A stretch of 64,000 nucleotides of DNA from Brugia malayi. Its lineage: Eukaryota > Nematoda > Chromadorea > Rhabditida > Onchocercidae. Below are positions 13,801-26,900 of this stretch, piece by piece; position 1 is the stretch's first letter; the number at the start of each line of letters is the position of its first letter. Where the stretch lies: contig NW_025062478.1 of NCBI RefSeq assembly GCF_000002995.4, forward strand, positions 9,683,001 through 9,747,000, given 5' to 3'. A program made the position numbers and the translations under genes. Below the pieces are notes generated by a model. That model saw only the letters and a program-made list of their open reading frames with translations, had not been told where the DNA came from and did not search any database.

Positions 13801-16800
13801 TTTGGATAAATTACAGGTTATAAAAAAGTTATATTAATTTTTTTTTTTAATTATTAGAAAATTTTTTATCAGTTAGTTAATTAATTTATTATGTGATAAA
13901 ATTATCAGTGATATAAAAAAACTAGAAATTAATATAGGATTAGTAAAAAAAAAAATTTTTTAACTCAATAAATTATACTTATTTATTATTTGTTTTTATT
14001 AAAGTTTAGATGATAATTGTTGAAGTGAAGCAATTGATGATAAAAATAAAAAATTTTTTTGTTATTTATTTATTTATTTTTTAAGGATTATGGTTGAAAC
14101 ACCATGTGAAATGGATTTTTCAATTTTTCCAATGGATCGTGTTGAATGCATAATGGTTTTTGAAAGTTATTCATTTAATATTGGTAAAGTTCGTCTACAC
14201 TGGAAACGTCATGGTATTCCGGTTGAAGTAATTGGTGAAACAAATTTACCGGATTTTCATATGACACATTACATTCATGAAAAAGCATCATTCCATTATC
14301 CAGCGGGTGTTTGGGATCATGTATGTAATGTAATAATAATACTTAATAATAATAATAATTAATAATGATATTATCGATAAATGTTTAATCATTCAATTAA
14401 TGATAAAACTTACAATAATAATAGTATCTCTGATAATAAGTGCTTAATTAATTAAATATGATAAAGCCTACAGTGATAATAATATTTCTGATAAATGCTT
14501 AATTAATTGAATATGATGAAGCTCACAATGATAATAATATCTCTCATAATAAGTGCTGAATTAATTAAGTATGACAAAGTAATAGAATATATAATTTAAA
14601 TTATAATTAAGCACAATATTTAGAATTTTCATTTTATTATTATATATGAAATTACATTAAGATTTGTTGAAAATTATTTTCTAATATAATATTGATTTTA
14701 TAATCATAACTATTATTACTTTTAATACAATTTGTATAACTTCATGCTGTGCTTAACATCTCAAATAATTTTTGAGTTTCAGCAAAAAAAGAGAGAACAT
14801 TTTTATAATTTCTCTTCGAAATTCTATTTTTCTAACAATTGATTAGACACTAAAATAAATGTGATTTATTTAAAAAAGATAAATTTTTGTAATTAAATTT
14901 TTGAAATAAATAATTTTTTGCTAACAATTGATTATACAGTAAAATAAATGTTAATTTATTTTAATAAAACATTTACATAGTAGTAATATTATTGATAAGT
15001 GTTTAATTAGTTAAATCTAATAAAGCTTTTAATAATATAATGATATTACTGATAAGTGCTTGATTACTTAAATATAGCAAAATGATAGAATATATAATTT
15101 AACATTATAATATTATAAGTATAATATTTAAAATTTTCATTTTACTATTATCATTATATATATATATATATATATATAATTATATTAAAACTTGTAGAAA
15201 ATTGTTTTCTAATAAAATATTGATTTTATAATTATTACTTTTACATTTCATAATTAATAATAATTAATAAAATTAAATTTGCATTAATTTAAGATTTATA
15301 TAATTACAGTTAAATATAAAATTATATTTTCGTCGCTCATACGGTTTCTATCTGTTACAAATTTACCTTCCAACTTATTGTATGGTACTCATTTCATGGA
15401 TATCATTTTGGTTAGATCGTCGATCATTACCCGCACGGGTAACTGTTGGCGTTTCATCAATGATGGCACTTACTTTACAATATTCAAATGTTGCAAGGAC
15501 ACTTCCAAAGGTTTAATCATCATAACACGAAAATTTTTTTTTTTTAGTTCAATTCACAAAATTTTGCTCTATTAATAATTTAAAATTTAATTTTAATTAA
15601 ACATTGAAAAAAAAATTTGCGTATTTGATTTTGAAAGTTTCAAATAAGACAAAATAATTGTATTAAAATTTCTCTATATGTAATCAAAAGTTTACTTTGA
15701 TTTCTTAGCAAAAAAGTTTTAGAATAAATTTCAAATGTTACCAACTTTCTTAACTTATATTTCTGTGTGGTATTTTTTGTTTAAAAATTGAAACCAAAAT
15801 TTGCATATTTTGATTTTTGAACAGAATTTTACTTTACTTTAATTTGTTAAAAAAAAAAAAAAAAAAAAAACTTTTAAAATAAACTTAGGATAATAAACTA
15901 TCAACAATTTTTCTTAACTTATATTTTTCCGTATGGTACTTCTTTAGATATTTGATATTTTATAAAATTTATTTTCAGGTTTCATATGTGAAAGGTTTGG
16001 ATTTATTTATGTTCGGTTGTGTTGGATATATTTTTTTATCAATTGTTGAATTAGCTATTGTTGGAATGTTAGAAAAGTCGAATACGTCAAGGAGTCGTGG
16101 AAGTGCTGAAACTGATATTATTAATACAACTAGTTTACTTTTAAATGAAACTCGATCAAGTAAACGATTATTCAGGGAAGGTCGAAGACGAAAGGTTCTA
16201 TAATATAATAATTATTCACTTTTTTGTTTATTTAAATTTTAAATTTATTATAATCTTTTTTTCTTTCCTCCATTAAATAATCAAATTTTGATAAAAATAT
16301 ATCAGTTAATGTTCAAATGTAATAAAATATTATCAAACAAAAGAAAATTAACAATAAAATAAAATAAAAATTAGTAATTATAACATTCGTATAATATTGA
16401 TTAAAATAAAATTAAGTCAAAAGAAAAAATTCATATAATATTGATTAAAATAAAAAATGAAACTTTTAGTTACCACTAACTGAACAAGTTGACGAAGATA
16501 AACGATTATCCAGAAAAGTTGACATTGATCTGAATGATAGTTTATGGACACGTAATGCGGCAACATTTGCCGAATACGGTGAACGAAATCCAACATCAAC
16601 AATTCGACATCCGGAAATAATGAAATTAAATGAGTACAGTATGTCTTTTAATTCATGCTTCCTTATTGTTGTAGAAAATATCATTCGTTTGAAATTCATT
16701 TCGGAAAGTTTTTTATTATTTAATTTATTCTGCTTAACTAAATTTTGCATTTATTTTATAGTCAAATTTAATTCGTTCATTCAAATTTTTGTATTTATAA

Positions 16801-17818
16801 TAATTTGGATTCTAGGATAAACTGAAATTATTAGTAGATTTATTAAAATATTTTATGAAAATAAAACAAATAGTTATTCATTTAAAAATTTGCAAAAAAT
16901 CTCGAAATCATTTCTTTTTTCATTTATAATATTAAATAAAATATATATATTATAAAATTTTTTTATAAATTTTTAAAAAACACATAGATAAATATAAAAA
17001 AGAAAAATTCCCATCATTTATAGCATTCAAAAATTTAATAATTTAAATTTAAATTTTAACATTATCCTAATTGTAGTTGGAATGTTACCTGCTGTACTTC
17101 TGATTCATATGTTATTGATATTTATATATAAATATTTGTAATGCTATAAAAATATTAGTAATATAATAATAATAACAATGATAATAATATTAATAATAAT
17201 AAAAATAATAATGATAATAATAATAATAATAATAATAATAATTTATTGATGTTGCACAAGTATTGTTATACCATAAATAGTAATAATAATAATAAATATT
17301 TAATAGTAACAATAACAAATAATAATGATAAAAAAATAAATAAAATTATAATTTAGATGGTGAAAATACGAATCGTTACTTTCCCTATCGAATAACCGAA
17401 GAAGCAAGAAGTGATAGTAAACATCGACGAAAAAAACACAACAATGAACGAAGATTTTTAAGACATTGGACTGGTGAAGATATGGATAAGTAAGTATTAT
17501 TATTATTTACTTTTATAAAATTAATTTAATTAAAATAATTAAATTTTCATGGAATCAACATTTTCTTTTTCATTTATTTATAACAGAATTACGTAAATTT
17601 TAGATCCGATATATATATTTTTTGAAAAGAAAAACTAATTTTCTAAGAAATTTATAATTATTGTAAATCAAATATTTGATGTTTAATTTTAGTATTATTA
17701 TTATTATAATACATTTTAATTTTACAATTTCAGTTTATGTCAAAAAGCATTTCCAATTTCATTTGCACTGTTGAATATGGTATATTGGACGTATTATACT
17801 GCACGAGCAAATGATTAA
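10849..17818 (+). CDS. Anion-type Cys-loop ligand-gated ion channel with N-terminal EGF-like module
   Basis: Twelve exons close in frame (558 aa): 10849-10942, 12050-12172, 12310-12376, 12870-12960, 13210-13296, 13641-13816, 14086-14320, 15310-15510, 15979-16194, 16470-16638, 17357-17489, 17734-17818. Residues 1-28 form a signal peptide, which fixes the start. Residues 33-68 hold six cysteines in an EGF-like pattern ending TCICRSGF...GRC. The receptor domain starts near residue 96 and has the diagnostic Cys-loop C220-x13-C234. TM1 is about 302-327. TM2 (about 333-355) is preceded by PAR at 332-334, the signature of chloride-selective members. TM3 is about 366-388 (VSYVKGLDLFMF lead-in). A basic cytoplasmic loop of about 145 residues follows, then TM4 near the C-terminus. 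By family this is a plasma-membrane pentameric neurotransmitter receptor of the nematode GGR/LGC type. The ligand cannot be told from sequence. The EGF-like module is unusual for this family. Confidence 0.9.
12050..12172 (+). other. Exon encoding the EGF-like cysteine module of the channel
   Basis: This exon alone carries the six cysteines at residues 33, 36, 43, 54, 56 and 68. Both bounding introns are phase 1, the classic arrangement of a shuffled extracellular module. The frame matches the signal-peptide exon (10849-10942) and the following short linker exon (12310-12376). Confidence 0.75.
14360..15245 (+). repeat. Degenerate tandem duplication inside channel intron 7
   Basis: Units of about 60 bp (gataataatat...tgcttaattaatt...atgataaagc) occur several times in 14360-14580 and again at 14975-15085. 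The following block (14586-14710: aatatataattta...ttttcattttatta...atattgattttata) recurs diverged at 15089-15235. The intron appears to have grown by a duplication of roughly 500 bp on top of shorter ones. A TA run lies at 15153-15178. Confidence 0.65.
17157..17330. repeat. (TAA)n/(AAT)n microsatellite in channel intron 10
   Basis: A long run of aataataat trinucleotides with a few interruptions (acaatg, aaaa), lying before the acceptor at 17355-17356. Confidence 0.85.
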
Positions 17819-18490
17819 TTAGCTAATTAAAATTTAGCTATAAAATTTTGTTTATCCAATTCTAAGATTTAATGTTAAATTTGAATAATTATATACGGAA
17901 GAAAATATTTTAATTAATAAAAAATTTATCAAATGATTTTCCATCAATTATCATCTCTTATCCATATCAGTGTTTATGAGATAATTAAAAAAAAAAAAAA
18001 AGGATGAAAAGTTTCTTAAATATTTTATTTACTGGAAGAAGAAGGATGCTCAATTTATTTATTTACCGTTTGAAATTGTATAATGCATTTTTTTTTTTTG
18101 TTTTGTTTGTCAACAAATTAATTGAATTACTTATGTGAACTGCTCACTAACTTCATATTTTTTAATGTGTTGTTGGTGTAATTTCATTTGATTTTAATCA
18201 TATTTCTTTAAAATATTTAAGAGCGAGAAAAAAAAATTAATTTATTAATTAAATATTTGAAAGCAAAAAGAAAAAAAAGAACAAAGAACAAAAAGAAAAT
18301 GAAATAAAAATTTTATACATTTCACTTTTTTCATTCATTTTTCTTATCCAAAATACATGTATATACATATGTATAATAAAAAAAATTCCTATTTTTTTTG
18401 CTTTTTTTTGGCCTTTTAAAAAATTTGATATTTGTTTACAAATTATTGAAATAAAAATGCTTATATAATATCAATGAACATTACCATATA
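17819..18490. other. 3' flank of channel gene
   Basis: Probable 3' UTR and intergenic DNA after the channel stop codon. AATAAA-type hexamers are frequent (for example in taattaataaaaaatt near 17911). No coding signal is seen. The stretch ends at the 82-bp satellite. Confidence 0.5.
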
Positions 18491-18900
18491 TTTATATTTA
18501 ATTTAAAACAATAAATTTGATAAAATAATTGGCGATTAATTTTGCTGTATATAAAATATTGAGCTAATAAATTCTATATTTAATTTAAAACAATAAATTT
18601 GATAAAATAATTGGCGATTAATTTAGCTGTATATAAAATATTGAGCTAATAAATTCTATATTTAATTTAAAACAATAAATTTGACAAAATAATTGGCGAT
18701 TAATTTAGCTGTATATAAAATATTGAGCTAATAAATTCTATATTTAATTTAAAACAATAAATTTGATAAAATAATTGGCGATTAATTTAGCTGTATATAA
18801 AATATTGAGCTAATAAATTCTATATTTAATTTAAAACAATAAATTTGATAAAATAATTGGCGATTAATTTAGCTGTATATAAAATATTGAGCTAATAAAT
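18491..18900. repeat. 82-bp satellite, five near-identical copies
   Basis: The anchor ggcgattaat occurs at 18531, 18613, 18695, 18777 and 18859, always 82 bp apart. The first copy differs slightly (tttgctg for ttagctg) and the third has one change (gacaaa). It lies between the 3' ends of two convergent genes, the channel (+) and paralogue A (-). Confidence 0.95.
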
Positions 18901-18949
18901 TTGCTCAATTATTAATCAGCAATGAATAATTTCCCTTTTTTTTTAATAT

Positions 18950-21674
18950 TTAAATTTTATTAAATTTAAAATAATAGAAAAAATTATGTGCTACAGTGGT
19001 GACAATGACAAAAAGCATTCCTATGCAAATTGATGGAATATGTGGACTGTGCCAATTATCTATTAATAAAGTTTCTGATTCAATTATTTCATCCATATTT
19101 GATGACATTTCAGTTTGAAATTGAACATTTGATTGAGTTATTTCTTCTACGGTTGACATTTCAGTTTGAAATTGAACAGCATTTTTGCAAACATTTGAAT
19201 GAACTGCAAAAATAAATGAAAAGTTGAAAGTATTGCAAATGATTAAAATTGATTAAAACAAAAACATTTTTTTAATGATAAGTATTTGATAAATTTAAAT
19301 TTAAAAAAAAAAAAAAAAAACTTTTTTATTTATTTCATATTTAATGAACTAATTTTATTGGTTTTTATCATTAATTGCTCATATATTCATCCATAAATTT
19401 TGTTTATCTTTAAATTTTGTTTACCTTTGTCTTTATCATTAATAAATTCAAATTAATAATCATGTTTCAATGACCTGAAATGTTTGATAAATTTAAATTT
19501 TGAAAAGGAAAAAAAAATCCATTCCATATTTGATGAGTAAATTTTATTGTTCTTTGTTTTACTTTAATAAATTCAAATTAATAATCATCTTTCAATGACC
19601 TGAAATGTTTGATAAATTTAAATTTAAAAAAAAAAAAAATCCGTTTCATATTTGATATGCAAATTTTACTGTTCTTTATCATCAATTGCTAATATAACTG
19701 ATTAATAAATTATCAAAAAAATAAAGAGTATCACTTTAACTGCAATTAATTATTTTATTACTCAAATATTAGAGAAATATTATTCATAAATTTTATTTCA
19801 CTTTAATAAATTCAATTTAATAATTATACCAATAGCTCTTTCATCTTCATCACTGTCTAATTTCATGCCTAATTTAGCAGCATCACGTAGTACACGTTTC
19901 CAAATTTTTTCATAATTATACGAACTTATTCTTGGATTAATCACTTCACGTAATGATTTCAAAAGTAACATTTCTTCCTCATTCAATACCTAAATAATAA
20001 TTTTTTTACGCTATTACTGTTTTCTTTTTTGTTATTATTTCTAATATTTAAATAATAATAAAAGATATAACTGATTAATAAATTTTCAAAAAATAAAAAG
20101 TATCATTTTAAGTGCAATTAATTCTTTTATTATTCAAATATTAGAAAAAAGATTTAATTATTTTTTGAAATATTATCAATATTAATTACAATTAATTAGA
20201 CAATGTAGCAAGAAAGTAATCAAATAAAACTGAATCTTAGTGTAAACATATCGATTTAAAGCTTAAACACTGATAACTATCAGTTAAAATACTAAATCTT
20301 ATCAGTTTTAATTTCATTTAAAAAAAAATTTTTTTTTGTTAAGCATACCTTAGCTTTATTAGTTCCATCACAAAAAGCTTCTCTTATTTTTGGTTGTTGT
20401 AACCATTTGACAATCTCTTTGTACTGTATAATATCCACCATTCTTTTTGTAAATTCTTTCTGATCATTCTACAAATGAATTAATTTTCAAATTTTAATTG
20501 AAATCAATTAATCGCTTACTAAATTAATATTTTGATGAATGAATCATAAATTGATAGAATTTTGGCTTTTTTTTTCTAATTTTTAGATTATATATGAGTA
20601 AGTATAATTTCATTGTATAAACTGATTGTTTAAAAAAAAAGAAAAAAATAAACATAAAAATATTTTACCTCTCTTTGTTCCACTATCACTTCCTTCAATC
20701 TTATCATATCATCATAAAATGTATCAACTAATTCATTCAATAAATCTAATTGAGCTTTTGCTTCAATTAATTTGTAATCAGTACGCACCTAAATAATTTT
20801 TTTTTTTATTAAATAATTGTATATATATAAATAATTAAGTACTTTTTTTGCCCTTTATTAAAATAAAATTTAATTTAAAGTTAAATTATTCATATGTACT
20901 TCAACAATTTAATTACTATTCCATACCACTATAATATCAATTATTGTATCCATTAATATTTATTGTTTAAGTTTCCTTATTTTTAATTTATTTGTTTTAA
21001 TTTAATTTTAAATTTTATCTTAGTTTTATTTTAAGTTTTTAAATTTAATTTATTCATTCAAAAAAAGAAATTTTTTTTCTACTTCATTTCAATTTGTTTC
21101 TAAAGCATACATAATGCTCAACAAGTGCATTTCCTGATTTCAATTCTTGTCTCCAGCGCATTAGTTGCAGCTGAAAAAAAATTTTTCTTTTAAAAATAAA
21201 CAATTTTTTTTACTTCAATTGAACCCCCGTTAAGGTCAAAGGTTAAAGGTTGAAAAATTGAATATTTCAATTATTATATAGCTCTTTTTTAATATGGTTA
21301 CTGCTTCTTCTTCGATCTTTTGATTTCATCGTTGATATCTTTGATATCTTCTAGAATCGATTGATAATTTCTAATTGTTATCATTACATATTTTCTCATA
21401 TTATTTGTTCAGAAAATTATTACAACTTCTACAGCTCTACTGATAATTTCAATTTTTGAAATTTTAACTCCAAGAAAATGCCAAAAATTACAGGGAGGAA
21501 AAGATTAAGTATAAGTAAGTAAATATAAATGAATTAGCAAATAAAGCTAACATATCGCTTCTTCTGACTATTTTGCCTTTTTCGAAGCAGCTCCTCGACT
21601 TTATCAAATGGTTTAAATATTTTAATTTCAACTGCTGGATCTGATGATATCATATCAGAGCACTGATTCTCCAT
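18950..21674 (-). CDS. Orphan family paralogue A: helical protein with C-terminal membrane segment
   Basis: Six exons in transcript order: 21674-21552, 21170-21111, 20788-20669, 20468-20349, 19989-19830, 19203-18950; 278 aa. The first four introns are phase 0 and the fifth is phase 1. Residues 1-194 are charged and heptad-like, predicting long helices (FTKRMVDIIQYKEIVKWLQQ in exon 4; INPRI in exon 5). The tail has a short repeat (VQFQTEMS twice) and ends in a hydrophobic segment at about 250-270 (IPSICIGMLFVIVTTVA), with no signal peptide, so it may be tail-anchored. It aligns exon by exon with B and C but lacks their exon 6. The start ATG follows an acceptor (attgcag|gtttga) 22 bases upstream, perhaps a trans-splice site. 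I do not recognise the family. Confidence 0.75.
19440..19835 (-). repeat. Diverged duplicates near the end of paralogue A exon 5
   Basis: The string taataaattcaaattaataa occurs at about 19440 and 19565, each followed by a shared catgacctgaaatgtttgat-like block. A related string (taataaattcaatttaataa) overlaps the downstream edge of exon 5 near 19803. They look like decayed copies of the exon-intron junction. Confidence 0.5.
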
Positions 21675-23308
21675 TGATATAATATTTACTTCAAACCTGC
21701 AATATTCATCGAACAATCATTTTTCAAAAAAAGAATGAAAAAAAGAAAATTTATTGAAAGTAGTAAATTGATAAAAAATGATTACATTTTTTAAATATAA
21801 ACGAATTAACGAATTCACGTGTAACAGCAGTTTTTATGCTATGAATTTTCTTAAAAAAACAATGGAATGTAGCATTTGAGTCAATTTGAACTTTGACATT
21901 TTAATCAAAAACTAATCAAAAGTTGAAATAAGCTGTCGAGAATGATAAAAAAATTGTTTCAAAAAAACGAATCAATAAAGTAGAAGCTATCAATAAATTC
22001 TCAATAACATAATTATCAGCTTACTATTGCGAATATGAACAAATGTGATCTGAGAAAATTGCGCTGACCTCTCAAATCTTTTATTGATTCAAGTTATTGA
22101 CCCAAGTTATCGATTCAAGTTATCGCTTCAAGAAAATGTAAGGATTTGATTTTTTGAGTTAGGAAAGAAAAGCAAAGTACAATAAAAATATTTTACTAAT
22201 GAATATAAAAGTATAATGAAAGTAAATATTGATTTTATTTGCCCATAACTAATTGTTATACAACAACTTTCTTCCTAATTAATTAAAAAACAATATCTTA
22301 CTTAAATTGCTCCTACATTTTTGTAAATTCCAATAAAATAAAACTGAAAAAATTGAAAAAAAAAATATTTAATCAAGAATTTTGATCATTAATTAGATTG
22401 ATCATTAGAGCTTATTGAATATTTTCCATTTTAGTTCTTACTTAATTCGACAAAAAAACTACGATAACGATGAAATTATTCGCTTAAAGAAATCATTTCT
22501 AGATGTCAGGCATTTCAATTTTATTTAATTCTATTATTTTTATCTGTAAACTTTTTTTTTTTCATTTCAGTTATTTTTGTCGAACTGAAAATTTATTGCA
22601 CTGTTTGCAGCAAATCAATAAACAAACAAAAAAATCGATCATTTAATTTTTTTTTTCTCTGTGATCAAATATTTCTTGCATAAAGTTGGCTAATTTATGA
22701 AATTGTATTAAAATAGATGAAGCAGAAATTATTTCAAAAATTTTAAATTATTATAAGCTTTTTTTGTTGTTGTATAACTCATAATCATATAGCATTTTGA
22801 TTTTTTTGTTTTTATTTTATATTTAAAATCAAATCAAAAAAAATTGCCTCTTAAGCACTGTAAAATAATTGATCGATCGATCAATCAATCAATCAATGCC
22901 GAATAGTAAATTATAAAAAAAAAGATCAGTTTTGAATTTGCGACAATTATATTGGAATATTATCAATGTTTAGCAAAGGAAACTAAAAAAACTAAGGAAA
23001 ATTGTAAAATAATTTAAATGGAACAATGGAAAATAATTGATTGAAGAGAAAACAATTGAAATATGCCTATTAATGAAAAGCTATTTGGATAAAGTAAAAT
23101 TTTAAGTTAAATTTAAAAAGTAAAGAAAGTAGATGTTGTCACAAATGAGTAAATATATATGTATAATATGAAATAAAGCGAATGAAATCATTTCAAATTT
23201 GATAAAATATAATCAATTCTGATAACTTTTTTTTTTCAATTCATTGCAAATATATTGAATTAATAAAAGAAACAACGAAAAAAGTTGTTTTCATTAAATT
23301 TAAAAATT
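21675..23308. other. Spacer between paralogues B and A
   Basis: About 1.6 kb without a supportable gene. It should hold the 5' region of A and the 3' flank of B. A palindromic tract ttgatcgatcgatcaatcaa lies at about 22869-22890. Paired TGATAA/TTATCA motifs are scattered. Confidence 0.5.
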
Positions 23309-23937
23309 TTATGAAATTATATTTTTCAAAAAAAATGATTTGCACATTTTGTAAGCTACAATACCAACAAATAATCCAATACAAAGCGATGAAATGTGAA
23401 ATTGGCATGAAAAATTCAATTGAATATCATTTTTCCCATTAACTGATAATTGATAATTATCATTAACTGATAATTTCTCATTAACTGATAATTCCTCATT
23501 AACTGATAATTTTGTTGATTGGTTACTTTTTGAGTTTGATATTTCCTTATCATACGTTGTCGTATTTTGTTGAGCATTTAAAATAGCTATAAAACAAGGA
23601 AAATAAAAATAGAAAAAAAAACAATAAAGAGAATAAAAAGTAATTATTCTGTTAAAAATTAAATACCTAAAATTAAACTAAATACTTTATCATTTGAAAT
23701 TGTTTAAGAATGATTAATTAATTAAGAGTATTATCGAATTATTACAGATAAATAAAATTTAAAATTTTTTAAACATTTATATTGTTAAAAGAATTTAGAA
23801 AAAAAAGGAAATGCTGCAAATTTTAAATAATATTTTATTATAATTTCAATTTTAATTAATGCAAAAATTTCTAGCAAATTTTAGCAAAATTATTACATTT
23901 GACATTACATTCACCTACAATTTACAATTTATTCGTA

Positions 23938-23977
<40 letters not shown>

Positions 23978-26900
23978 AGTTTTAAAAATTTTTTTTAAAC
24001 AAAATTACGTACTATTAATTGTTGTCATTTGTTGTCCACTATTTGTTGATAACGATTCACTGTTAGCTTTTAATATTTCATTATCATTGCAATAATTTGG
24101 CTAAAAATATTTAGCTAATAAAAAAAAAAAACAATTTTAAATTCAGGTGACAATTTTTTTTTTTTTGTAAAGTAAAATGAAAAATTAGCTAACCTTTTTA
24201 GTAATTTTATAATTTTCATCTGTAAAATTCATTGTATCAGAATATTTATCAATTTGATCAACATTGCTATCTGTGTCAATGGAACTACAATTCGATTTGC
24301 TACTACTGCTACTACTACCAATAGCAAAACATGAAGCAGAATTAGTAACAGCCTAAATTTAACTTTTAATTTGTGAAATTTTACCACTAAAATGAAACAA
24401 ATGTGTATAAAATTTGATAATTTAATGATTTGAAATCTTCAAAATTTACCAATTTGCGAAATTCTACCATTGAAATGAAGCAAATATGTATAAAATTTGA
24501 TATTTTAATAATTTTAAATTTTATCAAATTGTCAAATTTTGCCGCTAAAATGAGAGAAAGTTTGATAATTTAATGATTTGAAATTTTGAAAATTTATCAA
24601 TTTGTGAATTCTTACCATTAGAGTGAAGCAAATATGTGTAAAATTTGATGTTTTAACAATTTTAAAAATTTAAAATTTATCAGTTTGTAAAATTTTACCA
24701 CTAGAATGACAAAAAGTTTGAAAATAATTAAATGATTTGAAATTTTTAAAATAAATTAAAATTACTCGTGCTGGTGCTATAAATGACATTTGTTGAATGA
24801 CAATCATATTTTCCAACCAAGATGGCATATTGGCTAATAGTTGACAATTTCGAACACGGTCAAGCAAGCATTTGATGTCATGACCTTGAAATTATCATTT
24901 TATAGCTTAGCATTTTCAAATTTTATACAATTTCACGTAAAAATGTAGAATTTTTTCAAAAAAATTTTATATTAAAGAAATTTTTTTTAGAGCATCAAAA
25001 AACAAAGCAAAAGTCAAACATGTAATTATCAAAAAGTTGAATAAAAATTTTTCATTTCTTAAATTTTACAATTTGTTTTATTTATTTATTTAACTAAAAA
25101 TATTGTTTATTACTATTTACAAAAATAAAAGTAAATTTTATTAAATTCAAATTTGTCAATTCTCACCTGTATAATGACCAATAATCCGAAATGATGAATC
25201 TTTTATCACTTTTATTCCATTTTCCAAAGCAATTTTTAATTTCCTACTACGAATTTTGTTATTTTCTTTGAAATTTATCGTCGGATTTATTAGCAAATGT
25301 AGCAAATTCAAAAGTGTAAGTTCCTTTCCATTTAATTTCTGTTAAAAAATTGATGAAAATTATTTTTAATCAATAAAATTACAACAAATTCATCAAATTT
25401 AATCATTTTAGTTTCAGGAAGAAATGAAAATTTTATAAAAAATTATATATTAATTAGTATTCTTATGATTTTACACTATTCAATTTCAAAAATGGAATAT
25501 ACTAGGACAAAACCGCCTTTTTTTGGTGACAAAATCGCCTCTTCATTTTTTTTCCTGATGACAAAATTGCTTGTTTTTCTTGTTTGATAGTATCGATGCC
25601 AGGAAAAGAAAAAGGATTTAAGCTGAATTTTGAAATGTTTTTTGCTAAATTTGTAGTTTTGAACAAGAAAAACGTAATTCAAACATACTATAGCACCATT
25701 TGTTCCGGATGCAAGCGAATAGCTAATTTCCGGAATTTGCGTATTGGCGATAATTTCTTTATATTCTAGTAAAGCAATCATTTGTTCTACAAATTGCTTT
25801 CGATCTCTCTGTAAAGCATTAAATTATTTTTAACTTTATGTTTTTATTTATACTTTTCTAGAAAATATTAAAAACTTAATTTAGTGATAATAATTATTTA
25901 TATAAAATAATTATTTCAAATAATTATAAATGAAAAATGATAATGCTTCTTTATCATCTAAAAAAGTTATAGTAGTAAAATTTTATTGCAAGAATTTCAT
26001 TACTAAAAAAATTTAAATCATACAAGCATTATCTTATTCATTAGCAAATTAAAAGAAAAAAAAAACTAAAATAAAATAAGCATAATTAAAAACCTGTCTT
26101 TGCTTAATTAAAGCTTTTTTTCTAATTGTCATTTCAGATAAATAAACATTCAATACATTATTTAGAGCATCAAGTTGATTCATTATCATCGTTATCACCT
26201 AAACAAAATTGTTATCAAAAAGTTTCAACCATTATTATCATTGAAATAAAAAAATGAAAGTAAAGAAGAAATTAATTTTCAAGTTGGTTCATTATCATCG
26301 TTATCACCTAAACAAAATTGTTATCAAAAAGTTTCAACCATTATTATCATTGAAATAAAAAAATGAAAGTAAAGAAGAAATTAATTTTCAAGTTGGTTCA
26401 TTATCATCGTTATCACCTAAACAAAATTGTTATCAAAAAGTTTCAACCATTATTATCATTGAAATAAAAAAATGAAAGTAAAGAAGAAATTAATTTTCAA
26501 GTTGGTTCATTATCATCGTTATCACCTAAACAAAATTGTTATCAAAAAGTTTCAACTATTATTATCATTGAAATAAAAAAATGAAAGTAAGGAAGAAATT
26601 AATTTTCAAGTTGATTCATTATCATCGTTATCACCTAAACAAAATTGTTATCAAAAAGTTTCAACTATTATTATCATTGAAATAAAAAAATGAAAGTAAA
26701 GAAGAAATTAATTTTCTGTGATAAAGCAAAACCATTTGATTTGCACATGCAATATTTCCAGCACTTAAATGTCTTTGTCCCATTTCTAACATTTCCTGCA
26801 AAAAAAAAAAACAAAAAAAGAATTCAGCTAAGAAATATTTTTATGATATATATTTTTTTCATTAATAATTAATTAATTAATTACTTTTTAATAAAAGCAA

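Noticed and set aside
14090..14362. Single-exon reading of 90 codons starting at MVETPC
   Set aside because: This is channel exon 7 (14086-14320), not an independent gene. The ATG is internal to the channel.
16466..16750. Minus-strand open frame of about 94 codons
   Set aside because: Antisense to channel exon 10, which has frame continuity with the rest of the channel.
22869..22898. gatcgatcgatcaatcaatc tract as a possible CRISPR or attachment site
   Set aside because: A simple tetranucleotide repeat in a eukaryotic genome, with no spacers and no integrase nearby.
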